From positions 186,001-250,000 of the forward strand of contig CAWAFL010000011.1 in the NCBI GenBank assembly GCA_963781305.1: a stretch of 64,000 bases of DNA, in the 5' to 3' direction. Below, piece by piece: positions 42,788 through 51,624 of the stretch (positions are counted from its first letter, which is position 1; each line of letters starts with the position of its first letter). The notes under the pieces are model-generated. The model saw only the letters and a program-made list of their open reading frames with translations. It ran no database searches and was not told the DNA's origin. The stretch comes from DASXMT01 sp963781305. Its GTDB lineage: Bacteria; Actinomycetota; Acidimicrobiia; Acidimicrobiales; RAAP-2. A program made the position numbers and the translations under genes.

Positions 42788-44194
42788 ATGTCCGGCTTCG
42801 TCGACGAGGTACAGATCCACGTAAAGGCGGGCGACGGGGGGGCGGGCGCGGTCTCGTTCCGGCGAGAGGCGCACGTGGACAAGGGGGGTCCAGACGGCGG
42901 CGACGGTGCCAGAGGAGGGGACGTGTGGCTGGTGGCCACGACCAACCAGTCCTCGCTGCTGGCCTTTCGGGACCACCCCCACCGGCGGGCGGGCAACGGT
43001 GGTCACGGCGGCGGCAAGAAGAAGCACGGAGCCCGCGGCCCCGATCTCGAGGTCCTCGTCCCGGTGGGAACCAAGATCTCCGACAGCGACGGGACGGTGC
43101 TGGCCGACCTGGTGGGGCCGGGCGACCGCTGGATGGCCGCCGAAGGCGGCCGGGGGGGCAGGGGGAACGCGTCCTTCCTGAGCAACCGGCGTCGGGCCCC
43201 GGCCTTTGCCGAACAGGGCGAGGTCGGCCATGAGCAGTGGTACGACATGGAGCTGGCCCTGGTGGCCGATGTGGCCCTGGTCGGCTTTCCCAACGTGGGC
43301 AAGTCCACCCTCATCTCGCGCATCTCGGCGGCCAAGCCGAAGATCGCCGACTACCCGTTCACCACCTTGGAGCCAAACCTGGGCGTGGTGCGCACCGCAG
43401 ACGACGTCAACTTCACCGTGGCCGACATCCCCGGGTTGGTGGAGGGCGCGGCTGACGGCAAGGGCCTCGGACACCGATTCCTCCGCCACGTCACCCGGGC
43501 CCGGGTCCTCCTGGTGCTCCTCGAGCTGGAGCCGGTGACGGGCATCACCCCCGAGGAGCAGGGTCGGGTGCTGCTCGACGAGCTGGGTCGTTACCGCCCC
43601 GAGCTGCTCGATCGCCCCCGATTCGTGGTCGGTTCCAAAGCCGACGTAGCTGGCGTGGTCGCCGGCACAGCCGGGACATCCGGCGTGGTCTCCGGCACAG
43701 CCGGGACATCCGGCGTGGTCTCCTGCACACCCGGGAGCCCCGACCCCCCGGGATCAACCGACGAGAGCGAGTCGGCGACGCTCGTCCCCGACCTGTTGAT
43801 CTCGGCGGTGACCGGGCAGGGCATCCCCGAGCTGCTCGGCGCCCTGTCCCGCCTGGTGACCGAGGCCCGGGACGCAGTGCCCGAGGGAGACGGGACCATC
43901 GTCATCCACCGGCCCCTCCCCGGCGGCATCATCGTGGACAAGGTCGACGACGGAGTCTTCGCCGTGATCGGAAAGGGGGCCGAGCGGGCCGTCTCGCTCA
44001 ACGACGTCACCACCGATGAAGCGGCCGCCTACATCCAGGATCGGCTCCGCCGCCTCGGTGTTGACCGCCTGCTGGCCCGGGCCGGCGCCAAGGACGGCGA
44101 TCTCGTGCACATCGGGGGCCTCTCGTTCACGTGGTACCGGGACCAGCCCGAGTTCACCGGCGATGCCCCCAGTCGCAGGAAGCGTCGGTCTTGA
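42788..44194 (+). CDS. obg: GTPase Obg with repetitive insertion between G4 and G5
   Basis: 468 aa ribosome-assembly and stress GTPase. The N-terminal Gly-rich Obg fold (FVDEVQIHVKAGDGGAGAVSFRREAHV, cut here to FVDEVQIHVKAGDGG) is followed by G1 GFPNVGKST (about 165), G2 YPFTTLEP, G3 DIPGLVEGA, G4 GSKAD and G5 ISAVTGQG. Between G4 and G5 (about residues 288-325) is a Val/Gly/Thr/Ser/Pro-rich segment built from about two and a half 10-residue repeats, absent from other Obg proteins. The C-terminal OCT domain (VIHRPLPGG.. to TWYRDQPEF) is present. The start ATG at 42788 gives the standard Obg N-terminus. Its stop overlaps the proB start (TTGA). Confidence 0.96.
   Translation: MSGFVDEVQIHVKAGDGGAGAVSFRREAHVDKGGPDGGDGARGGDVWLVATTNQSSLLAFRDHPHRRAGNGGHGGGKKKHGARGPDLEVLVPVGTKISDSDGTVLADLVGPGDRWMAAEGGRGGRGNASFLSNRRRAPAFAEQGEVGHEQWYDMELALVADVALVGFPNVGKSTLISRISAAKPKIADYPFTTLEPNLGVVRTADDVNFTVADIPGLVEGAADGKGLGHRFLRHVTRARVLLVLLELEPVTGITPEEQGRVLLDELGRYRPELLDRPRFVVGSKADVAGVVAGTAGTSGVVSGTAGTSGVVSCTPGSPDPPGSTDESESATLVPDLLISAVTGQGIPELLGALSRLVTEARDAVPEGDGTIVIHRPLPGGIIVDKVDDGVFAVIGKGAERAVSLNDVTTDEAAAYIQDRLRRLGVDRLLARAGAKDGDLVHIGGLSFTWYRDQPEFTGDAPSRRKRRS
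43652..43740 (+). repeat. 30-bp tandem repeat within obg
   Basis: Two near-identical 30-base copies and a diverged third encode VVxGTAGTSG-type repeats in the G4-G5 loop. The unit is a multiple of three. Confidence 0.9.
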
Positions 44195-45294
44195 GCGCTT
44201 CCCGGACGGTGGTGGTCAAGATCGGCTCGTCCTCGCTCACCACGGAGGACGGCGCCATCGACGGCGATGCCATCGCCAAGCTGACCGCCGAGGTGGCCCG
44301 GGTGCGGGCCGACGGGCACCACGTGGTCGTGGTCACCTCGGGAGCCATCGCCGCCGGCTGGAGGACCCTGGCCGAGGGTGCCCCCCGACCCTCGGACCCG
44401 GCCACCTTGCAGGCCGTCGCCGCCGTCGGCCAGCACCAGCTCATGCGGGTGTGGAGCGACAACCTGGCCAGCCTGGGGCTGATCGCCGGCCAGGTCCTGT
44501 TGGCCCCGCTCGACTTCGTCCACCGGAGCCAGTACCTCCACGCCCGGCAGACCCTGGGCCGCCTGCTCGATCTGGGCATCGTCCCCGTGGTCAACGAAAA
44601 CGATGCCGTGGCCGACGAGGAGATCCGGTTCGGCGACAACGATCGGCTGGCCGCCCTCGTCGCCCACCTGGTCGGTGCCGACCTGCTGGTGCTGTTGACC
44701 GACACGCTCGGCCTGCTCACCGGCGACCCGAGATTCACGGCCGAGACCACGCTCATCGAAGAGGTGGTGGAGATCGACCACGAGCTCGAACTGATCGCCG
44801 GAGGGCCGGGATCCCAGGCCGGCAGCGGGGGCATGGCCTCCAAGCTGGCCGCAGCCAAGATCGCCACCTGGTCGGGGGTGGAGGCGGTCATCGCCGACGC
44901 CTCGCGAGAGGGCATCCTCACCTCGGTCATCTCCGGGACGCTGGGAGTGGGCACCCGGTTCCGGCCCCGCGAGCGCCGGCTGCCCGCCCGCAAGCTCTGG
45001 ATCGCCTTTGCCATCGGGGCCTCGGGAACAGTGGTGGTCGACGAGGGGGCTCGCCGCGCCCTGGTGGAGCGGGGCACGTCCCTGCTCCCCGCCGGCGTGG
45101 TGTCGGCGCGAGGAGAGTTCGGCCCCGACGACGCCGTCGAGATCATCGGCCCTGACGGAGCGGTATTCGCCAAGGGACTGGTGCGTCATCCCTCGTCACA
45201 GATCAGATCGTGGGCCGGCCGGCGGACCTCCGAGCTGCCCGAGAACCTGTCCCACGAGGTCGTCCACCGGGACGACCTCGTCGTCCTGGGATAG
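44191..45294 (+). CDS. proB: Glutamate 5-kinase
   Basis: 367 aa amino-acid kinase, first step of proline synthesis. Motifs: VVVKIGSSSLT (phosphate loop), VVTSGAIAAG, VVNENDAVADEEIRFGDND (glutamate binding) and the GTRFRPR-type connection to a C-terminal PUA domain (about 280-360). The TTG start at 44191 overlaps the obg stop, indicating translational coupling. It feeds ProA, the next gene. Confidence 0.95.
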   Translation: MSASRTVVVKIGSSSLTTEDGAIDGDAIAKLTAEVARVRADGHHVVVVTSGAIAAGWRTLAEGAPRPSDPATLQAVAAVGQHQLMRVWSDNLASLGLIAGQVLLAPLDFVHRSQYLHARQTLGRLLDLGIVPVVNENDAVADEEIRFGDNDRLAALVAHLVGADLLVLLTDTLGLLTGDPRFTAETTLIEEVVEIDHELELIAGGPGSQAGSGGMASKLAAAKIATWSGVEAVIADASREGILTSVISGTLGVGTRFRPRERRLPARKLWIAFAIGASGTVVVDEGARRALVERGTSLLPAGVVSARGEFGPDDAVEIIGPDGAVFAKGLVRHPSSQIRSWAGRRTSELPENLSHEVVHRDDLVVLG

Positions 45295-45325
45295 GGCGAC
45301 CGGGGCGCAACGGTACGCTAGAGAG

Positions 45326-46582
45326 GTGAGCTCCGAACCCCCGGCCACCGTGGCCCAGCTCGGCCAACGCGCCCGGGAGGCTTCCCGGGCCCTGTCCCGA
45401 GCCTCGTCAGCGGTCCGAGACGAGGCCCTTCGCTGTGCAGCCGACCTGATCGAGCGGCGCGCTGGCGAGGTGCTCGAGGCCAACGGCACCGATATGGCCC
45501 GGGCCGTTGCCGCCGGGGCGGATGCCACCACCCTCGACCGCCTGCGCCTCTCCCCCGAGCGGATCGAGGGCATGGCCCGCGGCCTCCGCTCGGTGGCCGA
45601 CCTCCCCGATCCGGTGGGTGAGGTGGTCGAAGGGTGGGTGCGACCCAACGGGCTGCGGGTGACGCGGGTGCGGGCGCCGCTCGGGGTGATCGGCATCATC
45701 TACGAGAACCGGCCCAACGTGACCAGCGACGCCGCCGGGCTGTGCCTCAAGTCGGGCAACGCCGTGCTCCTCCGGGGCTCCTCGGCGGCCATCGAGTCCA
45801 ACACGGCGATCGTCTCGCTCCTCCGGGCCGGGTTGGCCAAGGCCGGACTGACCGAGGATGCCGTCGGCCTGGTCTCCGACACCAGCCGGGAGTCCGCTGT
45901 CGAGTTCATGCGCCTCCGCGGCGTCATCGACTGCCTGATCCCTCGGGGCGGGCCCTCGCTCATCGCCACCATCCTGGAGCACGCCACCGTGCCCTACGTG
46001 ATCGACGGCGACGGCAACTGCCACGTCTACGTGGACGCCCGTGCCGACCTCGACGTGGCCGAGGCCATCGTGGTCAACGCCAAGACCCATCGTCCCGGCG
46101 TGTGCAACGCGGCCGAGTCGCTCCTCGTCCACCGCGACGTGGCTGCGGCGTTCCTGCCCCGTGTGGCCCGCGCCCTCGGCGGGGTCGAGCTGGTCGGGGA
46201 CCATGCCACCCGATCGCTGCTCGCCGGGGTGAGCCCGGCGACCGACGAGGACTACGCCACCGAGTTCTTAGGACCGAAGCTGTCGGTGGCCGTGGTCGGT
46301 GACATCGACGAGGCCATGGACCGGATCGCCCGGTTCGGGACGGGTCACTCCGAGGTGATCATTACCGAAGACCTGGCCGCGGCGGATAGATTCACCTCCG
46401 AAGTTGACGCTGCGGCTGTCCTGGTCAATGCGTCGACCCGCTTCGTGGACGGTGAGGAGCTCGGCTTGGGGGCCGAGATCGGCATCTCCACGCAGAAACT
46501 TCATGCCCGGGGGCCGATGGGCCTGCGGGAACTCACGAGCATCAAATATGTGGTGCACGGACAAGGGCAGGTACGCCGATGA
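45326..46582 (+). CDS. proA: Gamma-glutamyl phosphate reductase
   Basis: 418 aa aldehyde-dehydrogenase-fold enzyme, second step of proline synthesis. The catalytic Cys is in PGVCNAAESLL; other motifs are PLGVIGIIYENRPNVT, LIPRGGPSLI and the C-terminal LGLGAEIGISTQKLHARGPM. A GTG start with GAGAGG upstream is used. The stop overlaps the MoxR start by ATGA. Confidence 0.96.
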   Translation: MSSEPPATVAQLGQRAREASRALSRASSAVRDEALRCAADLIERRAGEVLEANGTDMARAVAAGADATTLDRLRLSPERIEGMARGLRSVADLPDPVGEVVEGWVRPNGLRVTRVRAPLGVIGIIYENRPNVTSDAAGLCLKSGNAVLLRGSSAAIESNTAIVSLLRAGLAKAGLTEDAVGLVSDTSRESAVEFMRLRGVIDCLIPRGGPSLIATILEHATVPYVIDGDGNCHVYVDARADLDVAEAIVVNAKTHRPGVCNAAESLLVHRDVAAAFLPRVARALGGVELVGDHATRSLLAGVSPATDEDYATEFLGPKLSVAVVGDIDEAMDRIARFGTGHSEVIITEDLAAADRFTSEVDAAAVLVNASTRFVDGEELGLGAEIGISTQKLHARGPMGLRELTSIKYVVHGQGQVRR

Positions 46583-47499
46583 CCACAGACAATCCGAGCA
46601 ACTACGCCACCGGCTTCCCCACCGCCGGTGAGCCCCGGTTCGACTCCATCGCCGGGGTGCGCTCCGGGCTGGCCGGCGTCGACTACCTGGCCGACGAGGG
46701 CATCTCCGGGGTCGTCTACCTGGCCGACCGCCTGGCCAAGCCCATCCTGGTCGAGGGTCCGGCGGGCACCGGGAAGACCGAGCTGGCGAAGTCGGTGGCC
46801 CGGATGACGGGCAGCCGTCTCATCCGGCTCCAGTGCTACGAGGGCCTGGACGAGTCCAAAGCCCTCTACGAGTGGAACTACAAAAAGCAGCTGTTGCGGA
46901 TCCAGGCCGACTCGGACCAGTCGTGGCAGCAGCTCGAAGAGGACATCTTCTCAGAGGAATTCCTACTCGCCCGGCCCCTCCTCGAGGCCATCCGTTCGCC
47001 CGAGCCGGTGGTGCTGCTGGTCGACGAGGTGGACCGGGTCGAGCTCGAGACCGAGGCCCTCCTGCTCGAGATCCTCTCCGAGTACCAGGTGTCCATACCC
47101 GAGCTGGGCACGGTGCGGGCCACACAGATCCCCCTGGTCTTCCTCACCTCGAACAACACCCGCGAGCTGTCCGAGGCGTTGAAGCGGCGCTGCCTCTACC
47201 TCCATATCGACTACCCCGATCTCGATCGCGAGCGGGCCATCATCCAGACCCGCGTCCCCGGGATCAGCGCCGAGCTGGCCGACCAGGTGGCCCGGATCGT
47301 GCGATCCATCCGGACGCTGGAGCTGAAGAAGTCACCGTCGGTCTCCGAGACCCTGGACTGGGCCCGGACCCTGGTGGTGCTGGGGGTGGAGTCGATCGAC
47401 GCCGAGCAGGCCCGCGACACCCTGCACATCCTGTTGAAGTACCGGGCCGATATCGACCGTGCCGCCAAAGAGCTGGCCTCGGTCGACATCGCAGACTGA
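46579..47499 (+). CDS. MoxR-family AAA+ ATPase
   Basis: 306 aa. Walker A GPAGTGKTE, Walker B VLLVDEVDRVE, sensor-1 LTSNNTRE and an Arg-finger region (EALKRRCLYLHIDYP) place it in the MoxR/CbbQ/CoxD group of AAA+ chaperones. These act with a VWA-domain partner to remodel or insert metal into other proteins, and such a partner follows 16 bases downstream. The gene is coupled to proA through ATGA. The client protein is unknown. Confidence 0.92.
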   Translation: MTTDNPSNYATGFPTAGEPRFDSIAGVRSGLAGVDYLADEGISGVVYLADRLAKPILVEGPAGTGKTELAKSVARMTGSRLIRLQCYEGLDESKALYEWNYKKQLLRIQADSDQSWQQLEEDIFSEEFLLARPLLEAIRSPEPVVLLVDEVDRVELETEALLLEILSEYQVSIPELGTVRATQIPLVFLTSNNTRELSEALKRRCLYLHIDYPDLDRERAIIQTRVPGISAELADQVARIVRSIRTLELKKSPSVSETLDWARTLVVLGVESIDAEQARDTLHILLKYRADIDRAAKELASVDIAD

Positions 47500-47515
47500 A
47501 GCGGGACCGAACACC

Positions 47516-48994
47516 ATGCTCGATGTGCTCTCGGGGTTCGTGTCCGAGCTGCGGGCTGCCGGCATACCCGTCTCTCTGACCGAGCACCTCGACGCGGCCG
47601 AAGCGATGCGCCACGTCCCCTTGGAGGACCGCGAGGCGCTGAAGTTCGCCCTGGGCGCCAGCCTGGTGAAGTCCTCGTCCCACTGGCACGCCTTCGACAC
47701 CGCCTTCGAGGTCTACTTCTCCTTGCGCGGCCCCGAGTACACCATCGACGAGAACAGCGCGGGCCGGGCCAACGAGGACAAGTCCAAGACGTCGGGCGAC
47801 AGCGGGAACCAGGGAAGCGGTCGCGGCGGGGGGAGCGGTCAGGATGCCATGACCCCCGAGGAGCTGGCCGAGCTGTTGTACAAGGCCCTGCTCGGCTCCA
47901 ACGACTCGATGATCACCGCGGTGGCCCGACACGCGGTGGCCCGCTTTGCCGGCATGGAGGCGGGGCGACCGGTGGGGGGTACGTACTACCTCTACCGCAC
48001 GTTGCGGAACCTGGATCTCGACGGGGTGATGCAGCGCCTGATGGAACAGGCCCGCACCGGCGCCGCCCCGGCTCCGGGGAAAGGCGACGCCGACGGCAGC
48101 GGATCCTCGGGCCTCACCGGGCTGGAGGAACGGTTGGTGCGCGACGAGTACCAGTCGCGTATCGACAAGCTGCGCCAGGAGATCGAGAACGAGATCCGCC
48201 GAAGGTTGGTGGCCGACCGGGGCAGCGAGGCGCTGGCCAAGTCGCTGCGCAAGCCGCTCCCCGAGGACATCGACTTCATGCACGCCACCAGGGACGAGCT
48301 GGTGGCGTTGCGGGGGGCTCTCCAGCCGCTGTCCCGGAAGTTGGCGGTGCGACTGGCCCGCAAACGCCGCCACGGCCGAAAGGGCCCGCTGGACTTCCGG
48401 AACACGGTGCGCCACTCGCTTTCCACCGGCGGGGTCCCGGTGGATCCGCGCTTCAAGTACCCGAGGCCCTCCAAGCCCGAGATCGTGGTCATCGCCGACA
48501 TCTCCGGGTCGGTGGCCAGCTTCGCCCGGTTCACCCTCCATCTGGTCCACGCCATCGCCACCCAGTTCTCCAAGGTTCGAAGCTTCGTGTTCATCGACGG
48601 CATCGACGAGGTGACCCGGTTCTTCGAGGGCACCGACGACCCGGCCGAGGCCGTGCACCGGATCAACACAGAAGCCGACGTCGTCTGGGTCGACGGTCAC
48701 TCCGACTACGGGCACGCCCTCACCGTGTTCTGGGAGCGCTGGGGCGAGGAGATCAACGCCAAGTCCAGCGTGCTCCTGTTGGGCGATGCCCGGAACAACT
48801 ACCACGCCTCGCACTCGTGGGTGGTGAAGGAGATCCAGAAGAAGGCCCGTCACGTCTACTGGCTGAACCCGGAGCCCCGCGCCTATTGGGACTCGGGCGA
48901 CTCCATCGTGAGCGAGTACGCCATCCATTGCGACGACGTCGTCGAATGCCGGACGCTCCGGCAGTTGGAGCGGTTCGTGGGCGAGCTGGCTTGA
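47516..48994 (+). CDS. VWA-domain protein (CoxE-like), MoxR partner
   Basis: 492 aa. The N-terminal half is helical and Gln/Gly rich (GNQGSGRGGGSGQD linker near 105). The C-terminal VWA domain has the MIDAS metal motif VVIADISGSVASFARF (DxSGS) near residue 325, and a Thr/Asp later in the fold. The pair with the MoxR ATPase is the classic MoxR/VWA arrangement. Its stop overlaps the next gene start (TTGA). Confidence 0.9.
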   Translation: MLDVLSGFVSELRAAGIPVSLTEHLDAAEAMRHVPLEDREALKFALGASLVKSSSHWHAFDTAFEVYFSLRGPEYTIDENSAGRANEDKSKTSGDSGNQGSGRGGGSGQDAMTPEELAELLYKALLGSNDSMITAVARHAVARFAGMEAGRPVGGTYYLYRTLRNLDLDGVMQRLMEQARTGAAPAPGKGDADGSGSSGLTGLEERLVRDEYQSRIDKLRQEIENEIRRRLVADRGSEALAKSLRKPLPEDIDFMHATRDELVALRGALQPLSRKLAVRLARKRRHGRKGPLDFRNTVRHSLSTGGVPVDPRFKYPRPSKPEIVVIADISGSVASFARFTLHLVHAIATQFSKVRSFVFIDGIDEVTRFFEGTDDPAEAVHRINTEADVVWVDGHSDYGHALTVFWERWGEEINAKSSVLLLGDARNNYHASHSWVVKEIQKKARHVYWLNPEPRAYWDSGDSIVSEYAIHCDDVVECRTLRQLERFVGELA

Positions 48995-49749
48995 GCCTGA
49001 GCTCCCCTCCCGAGGGCATCCGGACCACCTCGCTGCCCTCGCACCGGGCCACCCGTCTGGTGCTGGTCCGACACGGTGAAGCGGTGTGCAACGTGTCCGG
49101 TGTCTGCGGTGGCCGCGCCGGTTGCACCGGGCTGACCGAGCGGGGCATCCAACAGGTGGAGTTGCTCCGGGACCGTTTGGCGGTGACCGGCGAGCTCGTG
49201 GGGACGGACGCCCTGTACGCCAGCGTGCTGCCCCGGGCCATCCAGACGGCGGAGATCCTGGCTCCCGCCCTGGTCGGTGGCGACGGACCAGGGCTCTCGG
49301 TGATCCCGGAGTGTGGCCTGTGCGAGCTCCATCCCGGCGAGGCCGACGCCTTGACCTGGGCGGAGTTCGGCGAACGGTTCGGCCAGCTGGACTGGGACGA
49401 GAACCCCGATCAGGTCATTGCCCCCGGGGGCGAGAGCTGGACGGGCTTCGTCAACCGGGCCGCCGACATGTTGATGACGCTGGCCGACCGGCACCCAGGC
49501 CAGCTGGTGGTGGTGGCGTGCCACGCCGGGGTCATCGAGGCATCACTGCTGGGCCTGTTGCCGGTGGCGGGAGGACGGCAGGGGGCACGGTTGCAGCTGC
49601 GGACCCAGCACGCCTCGCTCACCTCCTGGGAGGTCGACGACGGCCGCTGGCGCCTGCTGGGCTACAACGACAGCGCACACCTGGTCGCCGGGGCGCTGTG
49701 GGCTTCGCCTGGTTCGGCGCGGGTCGGCACCCAGACCGTCGGGGCGTAG
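48991..49749 (+). CDS. Histidine phosphatase (phosphoglycerate-mutase-like)
   Basis: 252 aa. The catalytic RHG motif is LVLVRHGEAVCN, and the second His is in VVVACHAGVIEASLL; a Glu/Arg pair (SVLPRAIQTAEIL) completes the pocket. It could be a phosphoglycerate-mutase-like, cobalamin-pathway or signalling phosphatase; the substrate is not assigned. A TTG start overlapping the VWA stop is used; a later start (before RATRLVLVRHG) is possible. Confidence 0.85.
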   Translation: MSLSSPPEGIRTTSLPSHRATRLVLVRHGEAVCNVSGVCGGRAGCTGLTERGIQQVELLRDRLAVTGELVGTDALYASVLPRAIQTAEILAPALVGGDGPGLSVIPECGLCELHPGEADALTWAEFGERFGQLDWDENPDQVIAPGGESWTGFVNRAADMLMTLADRHPGQLVVVACHAGVIEASLLGLLPVAGGRQGARLQLRTQHASLTSWEVDDGRWRLLGYNDSAHLVAGALWASPGSARVGTQTVGA

Positions 49750-49750
49750 C

Positions 49751-51497
49751 TCAACAGACGTAGTCGCCGTCGACGGCCCCCGTGCTCACGTTGAATACGT
49801 TGTCGGTCCACTGCACCATGGGGACCCCGCCCGTGGGAAGCCCCGCTGTCTTCTGCTGCCACCCGGCCACGGTGCCGCAACTGTTGGGTCCGCTGGTGGT
49901 CCACGTGGCCATCCAGTAGGGATAGTCGACGGGCCAGTTGCCGGCGATCTGTGGCCATCCACTCCCGGGGCTGGCGTAGATGCCCACGTTGCCCGCGCCG
50001 GCGGCGGCCAGGCCGTCGTGGGCGCCTTGGATGAGCTGGTCGTTCTGGAGGGTGGTCGAGGACCAGGCGGGCAGTCCGGTACCGGTGGTCTGCTCGACGT
50101 CGAGCCACCAGTTGACGTCGGTGGCCACCCCTGCGGCTTGGGCCTGGCCGAAGGCGTACTGACCGGCCTGGTATCCGTAGCAGTAATAGACGTTGACGTT
50201 GCCGTTGCAGAGCGACGAGGAACTCGATGTCCCGAAGGTCAAGAAGATGTAGAGGTTGAGGCCCGAACCGGCCCATGTCGCCTCCTGGGCCAGGCACGAG
50301 TTCGTGGCCGACAACGAGGCGCCCGTCACCTGGACGATGTTGACTCCTCCGGCGGGGGGCAGGTTCCCGCAGTTGAACACGGACACGTCATACCCCGAGG
50401 AGCCCGGGGTCAAGGTGGTTGACGGCCCCGTCGTCGGCGGCGGTGGGGGCGGTGGCGGTGGTGGGGGGGGGAGGGGGAGGGGGTGGCGGATCGGTGACCG
50501 TCCCGTTCCCGAAGGTTTCGGCTATGCCCACCATGGGGGAGTTCAGGGTCTGGCCGCCCATGGAGCCGTAGAACCCGGCGTTGCCGAAGGTGAAGATGCC
50601 CCCATCGGTGGCCACCTCCCAGTAGCCGGCCTCGCCGGGGGTGCTGGCTATGCCCACCACCGGTTTGTTGAGATGGGCTCCGCCCTCGGAGCCGAAGTAG
50701 TTGATGGCCCCGAACCCGAAGATCCCACCATCGGCGGCCACCAACATGTAGCCGGTGTCGGTGTTGCCCGACCCGGGAGTGACCGTCATCCCCACCACGG
50801 GCGCATTGAGGGTTGACCCTGCCATCGACCCGTAGGAGACGGCGTCGCCGAAGTTGAAGACGCCGCCGTCCGCGGCCACCAGGTAGTAGCCCAGACCGTC
50901 GGTCGTGGCCGCCATGCCCACGATCGGAGCGGTGAGGGGCGATGCCCCCTCGGAGCCGTAGAAGTTGGCGTCGCCGAAGGTGAAGATGCCGCCGTCGGCG
51001 GCCACCAGCCAGTAGCCCCCGCCGTCGGGGGTGGCGGCCATGCCCACGATGGGCTGGTTCAAGGGCGTCCCCCCCTCGGAGCCGAAGAACCCGGCGTCGC
51101 CGAAGGTGAAGATGCCACCGTCGGTGGCCACCAGCCAGTAGCCGCCGCCGTCGCTGGTGGCGGCCATGCCCACGACCGGAGCATTCAGATGCGAGCCGCC
51201 CTCGGACCCGAAGAAGGGAGCACCGCCGAAGGAGAAGACCCCGCCGTCGGATGCCACCGTCCAGTACGCCGGCACGGTGAGCGCCGGGTTGGAGCTGGCC
51301 GTCAGCGTGGCCGGGGCCGGTGTTGCCCGGTTCGTGGCGGTCGACGTCGCGCCGGCAGCGGTCGTCGTGGCCGCGCCCGCGGCCGAGGCGGCGACGACCG
51401 ACAGCCCGAGGACGGTTGCGGCAGCCACCGCCACCAGCTTGCCCAGACGAGAGATGGGTGTCCTGCGAGCCGGTCGGGAATTGGCGCGGATTCTCAT
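49751..51497 (-). pseudogene. Secreted six-repeat protein with GH25-like domain, frame broken in a 9-C tract
   Basis: Two minus-strand frames form one gene. The first (from the ATG at 51497, with GGAG upstream) encodes a signal peptide and six approx. 40-residue repeats of the form GYWLVAxDGGIFTFGDAxF..GS..G, a beta-propeller-like surface module common in Acidimicrobiia. It then enters a Pro-rich tract and stops at 50388. The second frame resumes at once and encodes a C-terminal domain (YDVSVFNCG..., WWLDVEQTTG, YPYWMATW) resembling GH25/DUF1906-type glycoside hydrolase-like proteins. Removing one C from the run at 50463-50471 rejoins them as an 18-Pro linker followed by TTGPSTT. A phase-variable switch, a real mutation or a sequencing error are all possible. 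Confidence 0.85.
50463..50471 (-). repeat. Homopolymer tract (9 C on the coding strand) at the frame break
   Basis: Nine consecutive G on the + strand (C in the gene) within a Pro-coding region with two further 5-base runs. An 8-C version restores one open frame across the two domains, which makes this a candidate slippage site. Confidence 0.8.
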
Positions 51498-51624
51498 GAG
51501 CTCCAAGGTGGGGAATGGTCCGACGTCACCGCTGAAAAGCCGGCAAGCCTGTCATCGAGTCGCGCACAGTCTTGTCGTCGACGGTCTCCAGGTCAATGAC
51601 CATGGAGGAGCGGCGCCGGTTCGG

